Shown here: in pieces, positions 1 to 7,973 of the stretch
Numbering within the stretch: the stretch's first letter is position 1
How the letters are laid out: the number at the start of each line of letters is the position of its first letter
Source: Aeromonas allosaccharophila
GTDB lineage: Bacteria > Pseudomonadota > Gammaproteobacteria > Enterobacterales > Aeromonadaceae
Length of the DNA: 64,000 bases
Reading direction: 5' to 3'
Assembly: GCF_000819685.1 (NCBI RefSeq)
Contig: NZ_CDBR01000097.1
Span: 50,542 to 114,541, forward strand
Position numbers and translations under genes: made by a program
The notes under the pieces: model-generated
Told to the model about the DNA's origin: nothing
What the model saw: only the letters and a program-made list of their open reading frames with translations
The model's database searches: none

Positions 1-602
1 TTCCCCGGCCCGGTGAACCCGCTGTTGTAATCATTCTTGATGGTTAACTTTTTGGCATAGACGGTCGCGCCATTGAGGTTAAGCACAGCCCCCTCGACGA
101 GGGACAAGGTGTCGAAACGATATGTTTGCCCCGAGGTGAGGGTCGCAACGCAATTGTTGCCTCCCCATGAGGCATTTCTATAATCCCCAGCAACAGGGAA
201 TATAGCGCCATCACAGAGCAAATCGTTCTGGCTGCCATAAGCGGGAAAACTCTCCGAATTAGTGGGGAAATTATCAGGATCATTGATAAAATCCACATTT
301 TTGAGGGGACTTGCCAAGGTTCCGCTAATGCTACAGTTGGAGACCCATGTTCCCCCGTTCCAGTAACCACCGTTGTTACAATTGGCATTTGGCTGGATAC
401 TCTTGCCGAGAAAGGGATAGTTAGTTCCCACACTCAAGCTGGTGATCTTGCTCTCGTTGTTCATGCCAAGCAAACCAGGCGTCATATGACTTTGAACGGG
501 GAATGGGAAGACGGCTGTGCATTGATCGCCCCCTTGTGCCGAGGCGGAACCCAGCATAATGGTCAACATTATGAAGCCCCAGATAGACTTGCGGGTCTTC
601 AT
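1..602 (-). CDS. mshQ: MshQ, MSHA pilus-associated exported protein (N-terminal part, 3' end outside window)
   Basis: The frame is open from the ATG at 602 to the left edge (200 codons visible). It begins with a signal peptide: MKTRKS, a hydrophobic stretch, then GSASAQ as a likely cleavage site. The exported part is rich in Asn, Gly, Ser and Trp with several Cys, the style of a surface adhesin-like protein. It lies directly downstream of mshP, as mshQ does in Vibrio MSHA loci. MshQ is thought to be a pilus-associated surface protein, but its role is poorly defined. The name rests on position and signal peptide; only the first 200 residues can be judged. Confidence 0.75.
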   Translation of the reverse strand, partial: MKTRKSIWGFIMLTIMLGSASAQGGDQCTAVFPFPVQSHMTPGLLGMNNESKITSLSVGTNYPFLGKSIQPNANCNNGGYWNGGTWVSNCSISGTLASPLKNVDFINDPDNFPTNSESFPAYGSQNDLLCDGAIFPVAGDYRNASWGGNNCVATLTSGQTYRFDTLSLVEGAVLNLNGATVYAKKLTIKNDYNSGFTGPG

Positions 603-627
603 GGGTACTGGTTCGTTACACGAGGTC

Positions 628-1101
628 TCACGGGGCTGCGCCATCAAAGGCCTCCACAATCAGGGTTCTGCTCACGGCAAAATCAGGGTTGGCACTGTTG
701 AGGTCCGAGTGGCCACAGGTGCCGACACTCTCGAGACGATAGCCATTGGCTTGGCCACCATTGTAGGTCACGGGTATCTGAGAACACTGAACGACCACCC
801 GACACTGCGCCAAACCGGCAACTCCGGCAAACGAGGGCGGTGAGCGCACCCAGTCACAGCGATCCTGAGGGGCTGTCTGGGTCGGTCGGTTGGGAAAAAG
901 CTGGTACAACGCTACTTCCAGTCCACTCTGGGCAGCCAGCAGGGCCCGCACGCTGCGCACCTCCACCGTATTTTTCTCGCCGCTATCGACCAGAAAACGG
1001 CCCATGGCAGCCGCCAGCAGCGCCATTACCACAATAACAAACAGGGCGATCATCAAGGCGCTGCCTCGCATCCGACCGAAAGCCTGTGGATCAGGGCACA
1101 T
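628..1101 (-). CDS. mshP: MshP, minor MSHA pilin-like protein
   Basis: 157 residues. A short N-terminus (about 11 residues) precedes RGSALMIALFVIVVMALLAA, a single hydrophobic helix resembling the PilX/MshP class of minor pilin-like proteins; there is no canonical GFTLxE motif. The C-terminal part is soluble with paired cysteines (CDWV, QCRVVVQC, TCGH). It overlaps the end of mshO by 11 bp and is followed by mshQ after a 25 bp gap, so all three are probably co-translated. Such proteins are expected in the inner membrane or pilus tip complex. The name rests on order plus the N-terminal helix. Confidence 0.85.
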   Translation of the reverse strand: MCPDPQAFGRMRGSALMIALFVIVVMALLAAAMGRFLVDSGEKNTVEVRSVRALLAAQSGLEVALYQLFPNRPTQTAPQDRCDWVRSPPSFAGVAGLAQCRVVVQCSQIPVTYNGGQANGYRLESVGTCGHSDLNSANPDFAVSRTLIVEAFDGAAP

Positions 1102-2020
1102 TGAACACCTCTATCTTGTGGTTGAAGGTGACCGACTCCCCCTTGCGCTCGAAGACAAAGCGCATGCCAAACTCCCCTTCGGCGTTAAACGCCGAGGTTT
1201 CCCGATAGAAGGTGCCAATACGAAGGGAATCCGCCATCAACACGCCTTGCGCGGGTAAAGGTGCACCAATGGCCGCGGTGGCACGGGTCAGCGTGTTTCC
1301 TTCCACACAGTAGCGAACCTGCTGGTTGGCAAAGTAGACCCGGCTGCCGGGAGAGAGGCCCGCCAGACTCTCGGTGCTGGTATAGCGGATGGTTTGCGCC
1401 CCGGAGACGGGCGTCAGCACATCGGTAACCCTGGCCACGCAGCGGCCATAATCGCAGCCTGCCGTGAGCGAACCAGCATTTTTGTCCGGCACGGGGAAGA
1501 CGATCAGCTGGTCATCTTTTTTGACGGCGGTGGCATCCACATCCAGCGGATTGGCAGCAGAAGCCGGGGTCGCCATCACCAGCTCAAGGGTGGCCGTGCT
1601 CCCCGACATGGCGCGGTTAAGCGCCAGATAGCGGCTGGAGGTGCTGATGGGCCAGAACCGCAAACAGGCGCCCGAGTCGACCCATGTCCCGCCAGTCGTC
1701 TCGATCCGCTCCGATCCTGGCACGGCATCGCGCAGTTCGCGGTTAAGCCGCTCCATGGCGAAGCGGGCATCGCTCATCAGCTGCTCACGACTGCTGGCAT
1801 CGCCATAGATCTGGCTGCCGATACCGATAAACTGGCTGGTAAAGGTCGCCATGATCCCGAGCAACAGGATCACCATCACCAACTCGACCAGGGTAAAGCC
1901 ACTGTTACCCCGAGGCTGGCCGTAGGTTCGATTAGCCGGTAGGCATAATCGGACGCTGGAAGTAGTTACAGGCGCGGACATTCGGACAGGCAGGCAACAC
2001 CCGACAGCAGAGCGCTCCAT
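1091..2020 (-). CDS. mshO: MshO, MSHA minor pseudopilin
   Basis: 309 residues with a type IV prepilin motif, GFTLVELVMVILLLGIMA, where PilD-type peptidase should cleave before Phe; Glu at +5 is present. The assigned ATG overlaps the mshD stop (TGATG) but gives an unusually long leader of about 40 residues before the motif, so an internal Met (residue 14) or a GTG/TTG start is possible. The large C-terminal domain with Cys residues is typical of PilW-like minor pilins. It sits between mshD and mshP in the standard order and probably helps initiate pilus assembly at the inner membrane. Confidence 0.88.
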   Translation of the reverse strand: MERSAVGCCLPVRMSAPVTTSSVRLCLPANRTYGQPRGNSGFTLVELVMVILLLGIMATFTSQFIGIGSQIYGDASSREQLMSDARFAMERLNRELRDAVPGSERIETTGGTWVDSGACLRFWPISTSSRYLALNRAMSGSTATLELVMATPASAANPLDVDATAVKKDDQLIVFPVPDKNAGSLTAGCDYGRCVARVTDVLTPVSGAQTIRYTSTESLAGLSPGSRVYFANQQVRYCVEGNTLTRATAAIGAPLPAQGVLMADSLRIGTFYRETSAFNAEGEFGMRFVFERKGESVTFNHKIEVFNVP

Positions 2021-2589
2021 CAGTAGTTACCCCGGTAGAAGGAGAAGTCGAGCACGCTCTCATCTGGCAGCTTGATCTGCAGATCGATGCGTTTGCCCAC
2101 AGAGCAGGTCGCTACACAACTCTTGAAGCTGCCATCGCTAAAATCTGCGGCACTTACTGCAATCCTGACCTGATAGTTGCGATATTCATCATCATTATTC
2201 GTAACCCAGCTGGTTTGCGTAAACCGGCTGGCCTGCTGCCAACTGCCCGCGGTATCAAAATCATCCACATCGTTATAGGTGTAGGGCTCTGACTCGCCGG
2301 TGCCATCAGGACCATAGCTGCTGGAACAAGGGGAGATGGTCACCCCCGCCACCTGCTCGCCACAGCGATAACGGCCACCGTTATGATCGGAGTTTTCATC
2401 AAACGACTTTTGCAAGATCTCGCCAGCCAGCCGCTGGGCCAGCTGGGCGGCACGCACCTGCTGCACCGGATCCACCGCCTGTGGCGCCTGATTAATCAGC
2501 AGCCCTAAAATGCCGGTCAAGGCCACCGCCAGCAGCACGATGCCGACAATCAGCTCAATCAGGGTAAAACCGCGCTCAGGGGCTCTCAT
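2020..2589 (-). CDS. mshD: MshD, MSHA minor pilin
   Basis: The start is placed at ATG 2589, giving MRAPERGFTLIELIVG with a short 7-residue leader. The frame is open further upstream to 2640, but that would overlap mshC by 65 bp, whereas this start overlaps it by only 14 bp. The resulting 189-residue protein has a canonical prepilin cleavage site, a hydrophobic N-helix and a Cys-containing C-terminal domain (YRCGE, SPCSSS, KSCVATC). It is a minor pilin of the MSHA fibre, co-translated with mshO by a TGATG overlap. Confidence 0.88.
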   Translation of the reverse strand: MRAPERGFTLIELIVGIVLLAVALTGILGLLINQAPQAVDPVQQVRAAQLAQRLAGEILQKSFDENSDHNGGRYRCGEQVAGVTISPCSSSYGPDGTGESEPYTYNDVDDFDTAGSWQQASRFTQTSWVTNNDDEYRNYQVRIAVSAADFSDGSFKSCVATCSVGKRIDLQIKLPDESVLDFSFYRGNY

Positions 2590-3082
2590 GGATAAACCCC
2601 TCGGATTCAATCTTGATGCGGCTGGTTTCGCGACCATCACTCACCAGCAAGGTACAACCGGCAGCGCAAGTGCCCAGCGGTCGCCCCATCTGATCGAAGC
2701 GCAGCACGAAGCGGTTGTTGTTATCAAGGGAGATGGAGATACCGACAGAGGGCGTAACCAGTCGACCACGGGTCTCCAACTGGGGAGTCCAGCCACTACT
2801 GGTATCCAGGTCATCACTGGCGGGACACGCCGCATAAGTACGGTGGGCAAAACGGGGAGAGGCCACCACCAACTGGGTACAGCGGTCGGCAGGCTCATGC
2901 ATATTGACGGTCTGTACCAACCGCAGCCGGGTCAGCAGCTCATCACGCACGGTTTGAGTTTCAAAGCCGCCTTTGCCCAGCCATTTGGGCACGGCAAAGG
3001 CGGCCAGAATCCCGAGTAACAGGATCACCAGTACCAGTTCAATCAGGGTAAAGCCCTTGGTTGCAGGCATGGAGGTTCTCAT
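2576..3082 (-). CDS. mshC: MshC, MSHA minor pilin
   Basis: 168 residues with leader MRTSMPATKG and prepilin motif FTLIELVLVILLLGILAAFAVP. Cys pairs (DRCTQ, AACPAS, GTCAAGCT) suggest a disulfide-stabilised head. It is the first gene after the major pilin mshA and is separated from it by a stable hairpin (3088-3116), which probably lowers its expression relative to mshA. It is a predicted minor pilin or prepilin-like component of the MSHA pilus. Confidence 0.88.
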   Translation of the reverse strand: MRTSMPATKGFTLIELVLVILLLGILAAFAVPKWLGKGGFETQTVRDELLTRLRLVQTVNMHEPADRCTQLVVASPRFAHRTYAACPASDDLDTSSGWTPQLETRGRLVTPSVGISISLDNNNRFVLRFDQMGRPLGTCAAGCTLLVSDGRETSRIKIESEGFIHESP

Positions 3083-3087
3083 CAGGG

Positions 3088-3116
3088 AAAAGAGAAAGCG
3101 AGGCCGAAGCCTCGCT
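3088..3116 (-). terminator. UUCG-capped hairpin between mshA and mshC
   Basis: On the minus strand an 8 bp perfect stem AGCGAGGC / GCCTCGCT closes a C(UUCG)G tetraloop and is followed by TTCTCTTTT. It lies just after the mshA stop and before mshC. It looks like a partial terminator or mRNA stabiliser that would favour mshA over the minor pilin genes. Confidence 0.7.
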
Positions 3117-3127
3117 AGTTTAAACGG

Positions 3128-3607
3128 TTACTGACAATCGCCGTTATTGGCAGAGAGTTTTCCAATTTTAGATGTTGCAGTAGCAGTGCTGGTCGCTTCG
3201 GTATACAACACACACTTCGCATCTTTTTTCAGATCATTGTTTGCTTTGAATTGATATTTGGCAGGATTAGAACTTGCGACCTCAGTGCCATTCCAAGAAC
3301 CATCAATAGTTACAGCCAGCTTAATGCCCTCATCTGAGGCTTTCGGATAACCGTAGGCAGTCTCGATTGTAGTACCGTCAGAGCTAGACACCGCGGCATC
3401 ATCAGAACGCTCCTCACCCTCCAGCGCAGACTTGCTATAGACCAATTGGGCTGAGCTCTGTACTGCTGCCAGGACACCATCTGCAGCAGCTTTCTTAGCA
3501 TCATCCTGCAGATTCAGGAACTTGGGTGCAGCGGTGACCGCCAGAATACCCAGAATGATGATCACGATAACCAGTTCGATCAGGGTAAAACCCGCCTGTT
3601 TTTTCAT
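3128..3607 (-). CDS. mshA: MshA, major MSHA pilin
   Basis: 159 residues. Leader MKKQAG then FTLIELVIVIIILGILAVTAAPKFLNLQ, the canonical type IVa prepilin N-terminus. Two cysteines near the C-terminus (AKCVLY, GDCQ) would form the D-region disulfide. Ser/Thr/Ala-rich stretches fit a variable surface-exposed pilin head, and base composition is less GC-rich than in neighbouring genes, as often seen for antigenically variable pilins. It follows mshB by 14 bp and precedes a UUCG hairpin. It is the structural subunit of the pilus used for surface attachment and biofilm formation. Confidence 0.93.
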   Translation of the reverse strand: MKKQAGFTLIELVIVIIILGILAVTAAPKFLNLQDDAKKAAADGVLAAVQSSAQLVYSKSALEGEERSDDAAVSSSDGTTIETAYGYPKASDEGIKLAVTIDGSWNGTEVASSNPAKYQFKANNDLKKDAKCVLYTEATSTATATSKIGKLSANNGDCQ

Positions 3608-3621
3608 TTCACTTTCCTCTG

Positions 3622-4293
3622 TTAATTAATATTGGTGGTCACCTGACCGGATGCCGGACGGTAACTGAAACTCATAAATGCATCAGTCTTGCCTTGCGGA
3701 TCCTGATACTTGCCATCACTGCCCTTACTCAAACTATTGACCAGATAGTAGCGGCAGACCGAATCAAGCCCGCTACCACTCACGGTGGCATAGTATTTCA
3801 GGTCATTCCCGCTACCACGCACTTCATTGAAGGTGGCCGTAGCCTTGGGCGGGTTTTGCAGCAGCCCCTCCCAAATATTGAGACAACGTTCGGCTGTCAG
3901 ACTGGCCGGATCCACATTAGGATTGCCGCTGGCAGCGGTATCCATCGGATAGCCGGGCGACAGCTCGCCGTTGCTGATCTGGCTGTCAGTCGGAGTAGTC
4001 AGATAGAAGCGGCTGCCGTCATAGAGCACGGTATTGAGACTGTCCTGTTTGGCGCGACCTTCCGCCTCCCATTGAGCCCGCACCAGCGAAACGCCGGTAG
4101 CAAAACCGCCTGAGACCCCTTCCACGCTGGCCTTTTTCGCTTCGTCAGTCACATCGAGAAAGCGTGGCAGCGCAGTCACCGCCAAGATCCCCAGGATCAC
4201 GATAACGATCACCAGCTCAATGAGGGAGAAGCCAGCGGCCCGTCTCATCATCCCGTTTTCCGGCATTGTTGGTGCCATTGGTTTCATTGTCAT
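3622..4293 (-). CDS. mshB: MshB, MSHA minor pilin
   Basis: 223 residues with prepilin motif GFSLIELVIVIVILGILAVTALPRFLDVTDEAKKAS, very close to MshA in the N-helix. The ATG at 4293 is preceded by GGAGGGAGC, a strong ribosome-binding site; other Met codons (residues 3, 6, 15, 16) lie before the motif, so the true leader could be as short as 5 residues. It lies immediately upstream of mshA, as in Vibrio, where a second promoter is known ahead of mshB; the AT-rich gap 4294-4370 could hold one here. Confidence 0.9.
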   Translation of the reverse strand: MTMKPMAPTMPENGMMRRAAGFSLIELVIVIVILGILAVTALPRFLDVTDEAKKASVEGVSGGFATGVSLVRAQWEAEGRAKQDSLNTVLYDGSRFYLTTPTDSQISNGELSPGYPMDTAASGNPNVDPASLTAERCLNIWEGLLQNPPKATATFNEVRGSGNDLKYYATVSGSGLDSVCRYYLVNSLSKGSDGKYQDPQGKTDAFMSFSYRPASGQVTTNIN

Positions 4294-4370
4294 GCTCCCT
4301 CCGTAGTGCCCCGCATTATTTCATGCAGGCCCAAAAAAATCATGTAGTTGGGTCATATGATTAGCTTCAT

Positions 4371-4832
4371 TCAAGGCTTTTTCATCACCCGCCCGTCAGA
4401 AAACTGATAAATCAGCCAATAACCATCCCACCCCATCTCACAACCACTGCCATCGGGGCGGGCCAGAACTTGCAGGGGAGGCATGCCACCCTCCGTCTCA
4501 CCCACCAGTGCCAACCACAACTGGCGGCAATTTTCCGAAGGGGATTGCAGCGGCACCAGCCCGAGTGGCCAACCACGCGCATCAAATTGCCAACCCTGAC
4601 CCGCACTATGCAAGGTGTCGGGACGTCGCTCGTCGAGCCAGAGGCCGTGCAAACGCTGTGCCCGCTCGGCAAATTGCTCTCCCAGCAGAGTGAGCGCCAG
4701 TTGCTGCGCCTCTTCCCGATGGACCTGATAGCTGCGCACCAGGGTGGCGACGATCACCATCAGCAGGATCACCACGGCGATCCGCCGATATCCGGTCAGC
4801 CAGCGATCATCCTGCTGCGTCTGTCTGCTCAT
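4371..4832 (-). CDS. mshF: MshF, MSHA biogenesis protein
   Basis: The start is placed at ATG 4832 (MSRQTQQDDRW), giving 153 residues; the frame continues upstream to 4889 but there runs through a region of decayed mshG-like sequence. One N-terminal membrane helix (IAVVILLMVIVATLV) is followed by a soluble domain with two Cys. MshF is a small bitopic protein of unknown detail located between mshG and mshB in MSHA loci. Identification is by position, size and topology. Confidence 0.8.
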   Translation of the reverse strand: MSRQTQQDDRWLTGYRRIAVVILLMVIVATLVRSYQVHREEAQQLALTLLGEQFAERAQRLHGLWLDERRPDTLHSAGQGWQFDARGWPLGLVPLQSPSENCRQLWLALVGETEGGMPPLQVLARPDGSGCEMGWDGYWLIYQFSDGRVMKKP

Positions 4833-4965
4833 CCCGTCCTCGACTCCACCGTGCTCTTGCCTCTTACGATGCTCATAGTGCCCCGCCAATCAGGCGGTTA
4901 CTTGCCTCTTACGGCTCCCATCACGTCCCACCATTCAGACGTGAAGATATCCAGTTCCAGCAAGA

Positions 4966-6186
4966 TTACTTGCCTCTTACGGCTCGCATCATGTCCCACA
5001 TCGGCGTGAAGATACCGAGCGCCAGGATCAACACCATCACCGCCACGATCCCGATCAGGATCGGCTCGATGCGGGCGGTAAGGCTCTTGAGGTCATAATC
5101 CACCTCCCGCTCGTAATACTCGGCCGCTTCATGGAGCAGGTCATCGACCTGACCGGTCTCCTCCCCCACGGCGATCATCTGCATCACCAGCGGGGTAAAC
5201 AGGCCGCTGCTGCCAGCGGTGCGCAGCAGGCTCTCGCCCCGCTCGATACCGGCGCGCATATCCCGCACTCGCCCCGCCATATAAGCGTTATCCACCGCAT
5301 CAGCCACCAGGGTCAGCGCCGTGTTGAGCGGCACCCCGGCTTTGAGCATCATGGAGAAACTGCGAGCAAAACGGGCCAACAAAGAGCGCTCTATGATGGT
5401 GCCGACGATCGGCAACTTGAGTTGCCAACGATGCCAGGTCAGCTTGCCCTTGGGTGTAGCGACCCAGCGACGCCAGCCAAACACCATCCCCGCCAGAATG
5501 GCGAGCAGCAGCCACCAGTAGTGGACAAAAAAGTGGGAAGTGGCGAGCAGAATGCGGGTCGCCAGCGGCAACTCCACCCCGAATTTGGCGAACATGCCGG
5601 CAAACACCGGGATCACCATGATATTGAGGATCACCATGGCGATACCAATGGCGATCATCACGAAGCTGGGGTAGCGCATCGCGGTCTTGATCCGCTTGCG
5701 GGTCTCCAGCTCCAGCTCGAAATAGGTGGCGAGCTGCAAAAAGGCCTCTTCCAGCTGACCGGTGTTCTCACCCACATGGATGATGGCGACAAACAGGCTG
5801 CTGAATACCTTGGGGTGCGCCTGCATCGAGCTGGAGAGCGGCCGACCGTTGCCGAGATCTTCCCCCAGCGAGTGAAGCGCCCGCTTGAGCGGCTTGCTGT
5901 GGGTGCTCTCCTCCAGCCCGGAGATGGCGCGCAGGATCGGGATCCCGGCCCGGGTCAGGGCATACATCTGGCGGCTGAAGATCACCAGCTCGTCCAGCTT
6001 GACGCCCCCTTCCAGCAACAGCGACCAGTCGATGGCGGCGGATTTGGCCTTGCCCGGTTTGAGCTCGGTCGGCATCACGCCGCGGCGCATCAGCTGCTCG
6101 GCGGCAGCCATCTCGTTGGCCGCTTCGACCACGCCACTGGTGGCGTTGCCCTGGCTGTCACGCCCCTTGTAGGCAAAGTTAGCCAT
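4966..6186 (-). CDS. mshG: MshG, MSHA inner-membrane platform protein
   Basis: 406 residues of the GspF/PilC family: two repeated T2SSF domains, each with hydrophobic helices (FVMIAIGIAMVILNIMVIPVF; WWLLLAILAGMVFGW; ILIGIVAVMVLILALGIF). It forms the membrane platform coupling the assembly ATPase to pilus growth. It begins 3 bp after the mshE stop. Its last codons (MWDMMRAVRGK) are imperfectly repeated downstream at 4898-4951 and, shorter, at 4856-4876. Confidence 0.93.
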   Translation of the reverse strand: MANFAYKGRDSQGNATSGVVEAANEMAAAEQLMRRGVMPTELKPGKAKSAAIDWSLLLEGGVKLDELVIFSRQMYALTRAGIPILRAISGLEESTHSKPLKRALHSLGEDLGNGRPLSSSMQAHPKVFSSLFVAIIHVGENTGQLEEAFLQLATYFELELETRKRIKTAMRYPSFVMIAIGIAMVILNIMVIPVFAGMFAKFGVELPLATRILLATSHFFVHYWWLLLAILAGMVFGWRRWVATPKGKLTWHRWQLKLPIVGTIIERSLLARFARSFSMMLKAGVPLNTALTLVADAVDNAYMAGRVRDMRAGIERGESLLRTAGSSGLFTPLVMQMIAVGEETGQVDDLLHEAAEYYEREVDYDLKSLTARIEPILIGIVAVMVLILALGIFTPMWDMMRAVRGK

Positions 6187-6189
6187 CGC

Positions 6190-7899
6190 TTACCCCAAAT
6201 CCTCGGCCAGTCTCAGCACCTCGTCCACCGATGTGATCCCCTGTCGGGCATAGTCGAGGGCAGTGAGGGCCAGCGGCCGGTAGTGTTCGTGTTGACGGGC
6301 CGCCTTGGCGAACCCTTCCGCATCGTTGCGGCGCAGGGCATCCATCATCGGCTGATCCAGCTCCAGCAGCTCGTAAACCCCGATCCGGCCCGAATAACCG
6401 GTGAAGTTGCAACTCTGGCAACCCCGTCCCTTGTGATAGGTGTGCTGGCCGGGCGCCTCGCCGGAGAGCACGGTGAGCCAAGTGGCCTGCCCTTCGTCAG
6501 GCGCCTTCTCCTCGACGCAGTGCTCGCACACCCGCCGCACCAGCCGCTGGGCGACCACCGCTCGCAGGGCGCTCGCCACCAGATAGCCGGGCGCCCCCAT
6601 GTCGATCAGACGCAGGGCACTGGTCACCGCATCGTTGGTGTGCAGGGTGGTCAGCACCAGGTGACCGGTGATGGCGCCACGCAGGCCGATCTCTACCGTC
6701 TCGTTGTCCCGCATCTCACCCACCAGCAGGATGTCCGGATCCTGACGCAGGGTGGAACGCAGCACATGAGAAAATGTGAGGCCAATCTTGGGGTTGACCT
6801 GTACCTGATTGACGCGGGGCAAGCGATACTCCACCGGATCTTCTACCGTGATGATCTTGTGGCTGGACTGATTGAGCTCGGAGAGAGCGCCATAGAGGGT
6901 GGTGGTCTTGCCGCTACCGGTCGGGCCGGTCACCAGGATCATCCCATGCGGGCGTTTGAGCTGGCGGCGGAAACGGGTCAGGATCTCCGGCGGCATTCCG
7001 GTCTCGGTCAGCGACAGGATGCCGGAGGATTGATCCAGCAGACGCATCACCACCGACTCGCCATATTGCACCGGCATGGTGGACATCCGCACATCCACAT
7101 CGCGACCGCGCACCTTCATATTGAAACGACCATCCTGCGGCAAGCGCTTCTCGGAGATATCGAGCCCCGCCACCAGCTTGAGACGCAGCACCAGCGCCTG
7201 GGCGATGCGCACCTCGTTCAGGATATTTTCGTGGAGGATGCCGTCGATCCGCTGGCGAATGCGCAGCACCTTTTCGTCCGGTTCGATGTGGATATCCGAC
7301 GCCCCCACCTGCACCGCATCTTCGAACAGGGAGCGCAGCAGCTTGGCCACTGTCGCCTCCCCCTCGTCATTGGCCCCCAGATTGCTGGAGCCCAGCTCGA
7401 AACCGGAGTCCTGATACTCCTCCTGCAGCTGTTCGGCGAAGCTCTCGATCTCGCGGGTGCGGCGATAGAGGCGGTCGAAATACTCCAGCAGCTGCCCTTC
7501 CCGCGCCACTGCCAGCACCATGATGCGCGGGCTGAGCAGAGCGGCGATGGCATCCAGTGCGCTCAGATCCGCAGGATCCGACATCGCCACCGTCACCTTG
7601 TTGTCGGTGAGATTGACAGCCAGCGCCCGATAACGGCGCGCCTGCACTTCAGGTAGCAGCGGCACCGCGGCGGCGTCGATGGTGAGGTTGTTGAGATCGA
7701 AGAAGGGCACATCCAGCTGGCGGGCGAGGAACTGCAACAGCTGTACCTCGCTGATAAAGCCGAGATCGATGAGGGTGGTGCCCAGCTTGCGGCCGGTCTG
7801 ACGCTGCTGCTGCAGGGCAAGCTGCAGCTGATCATCAGAGATGATCTGCTCTTGTACCAGCAGGTCGCCGAGGCGCATTTTCAGTCTGGGTTGTGCCAT
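6190..7899 (-). CDS. mshE: MshE, MSHA extension ATPase with c-di-GMP-binding MshEN domain
   Basis: 569 residues. The N-terminus (residues about 8-70) carries two copies of the MshEN signature, RLGDLL...QLALQQQ and KLGTTL...LLQFLARQ, the fold that binds c-di-GMP in Vibrio MshE and related T2SS ATPases. The C-terminal GspE-type motor has Walker A GPTGSGKTTTLYG, Asp box, Walker B ILLVGEMRD and a four-Cys zinc motif (CEHC...CQSC). It powers MSHA pilus extension at the inner membrane, and c-di-GMP control is expected from the intact MshEN motifs. It is followed within 3 bp by mshG. Confidence 0.94.
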   Translation of the reverse strand: MAQPRLKMRLGDLLVQEQIISDDQLQLALQQQRQTGRKLGTTLIDLGFISEVQLLQFLARQLDVPFFDLNNLTIDAAAVPLLPEVQARRYRALAVNLTDNKVTVAMSDPADLSALDAIAALLSPRIMVLAVAREGQLLEYFDRLYRRTREIESFAEQLQEEYQDSGFELGSSNLGANDEGEATVAKLLRSLFEDAVQVGASDIHIEPDEKVLRIRQRIDGILHENILNEVRIAQALVLRLKLVAGLDISEKRLPQDGRFNMKVRGRDVDVRMSTMPVQYGESVVMRLLDQSSGILSLTETGMPPEILTRFRRQLKRPHGMILVTGPTGSGKTTTLYGALSELNQSSHKIITVEDPVEYRLPRVNQVQVNPKIGLTFSHVLRSTLRQDPDILLVGEMRDNETVEIGLRGAITGHLVLTTLHTNDAVTSALRLIDMGAPGYLVASALRAVVAQRLVRRVCEHCVEEKAPDEGQATWLTVLSGEAPGQHTYHKGRGCQSCNFTGYSGRIGVYELLELDQPMMDALRRNDAEGFAKAARQHEHYRPLALTALDYARQGITSVDEVLRLAEDLG

Positions 7900-7973
7900 G
7901 TTTGCTCCGATATCTGTTACTTCACACCCGTTGCCGCATTCGATTAGGCTTCGCTAACCGAAATTGCGGTTTA

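Noticed and set aside
5131..7656. 841-codon open frame on the plus strand
   Set aside because: It is antisense to mshG and mshE, which have clear family motifs. The product is His/Gln/Leu-rich low-complexity, typical of GC-rich shadow frames.
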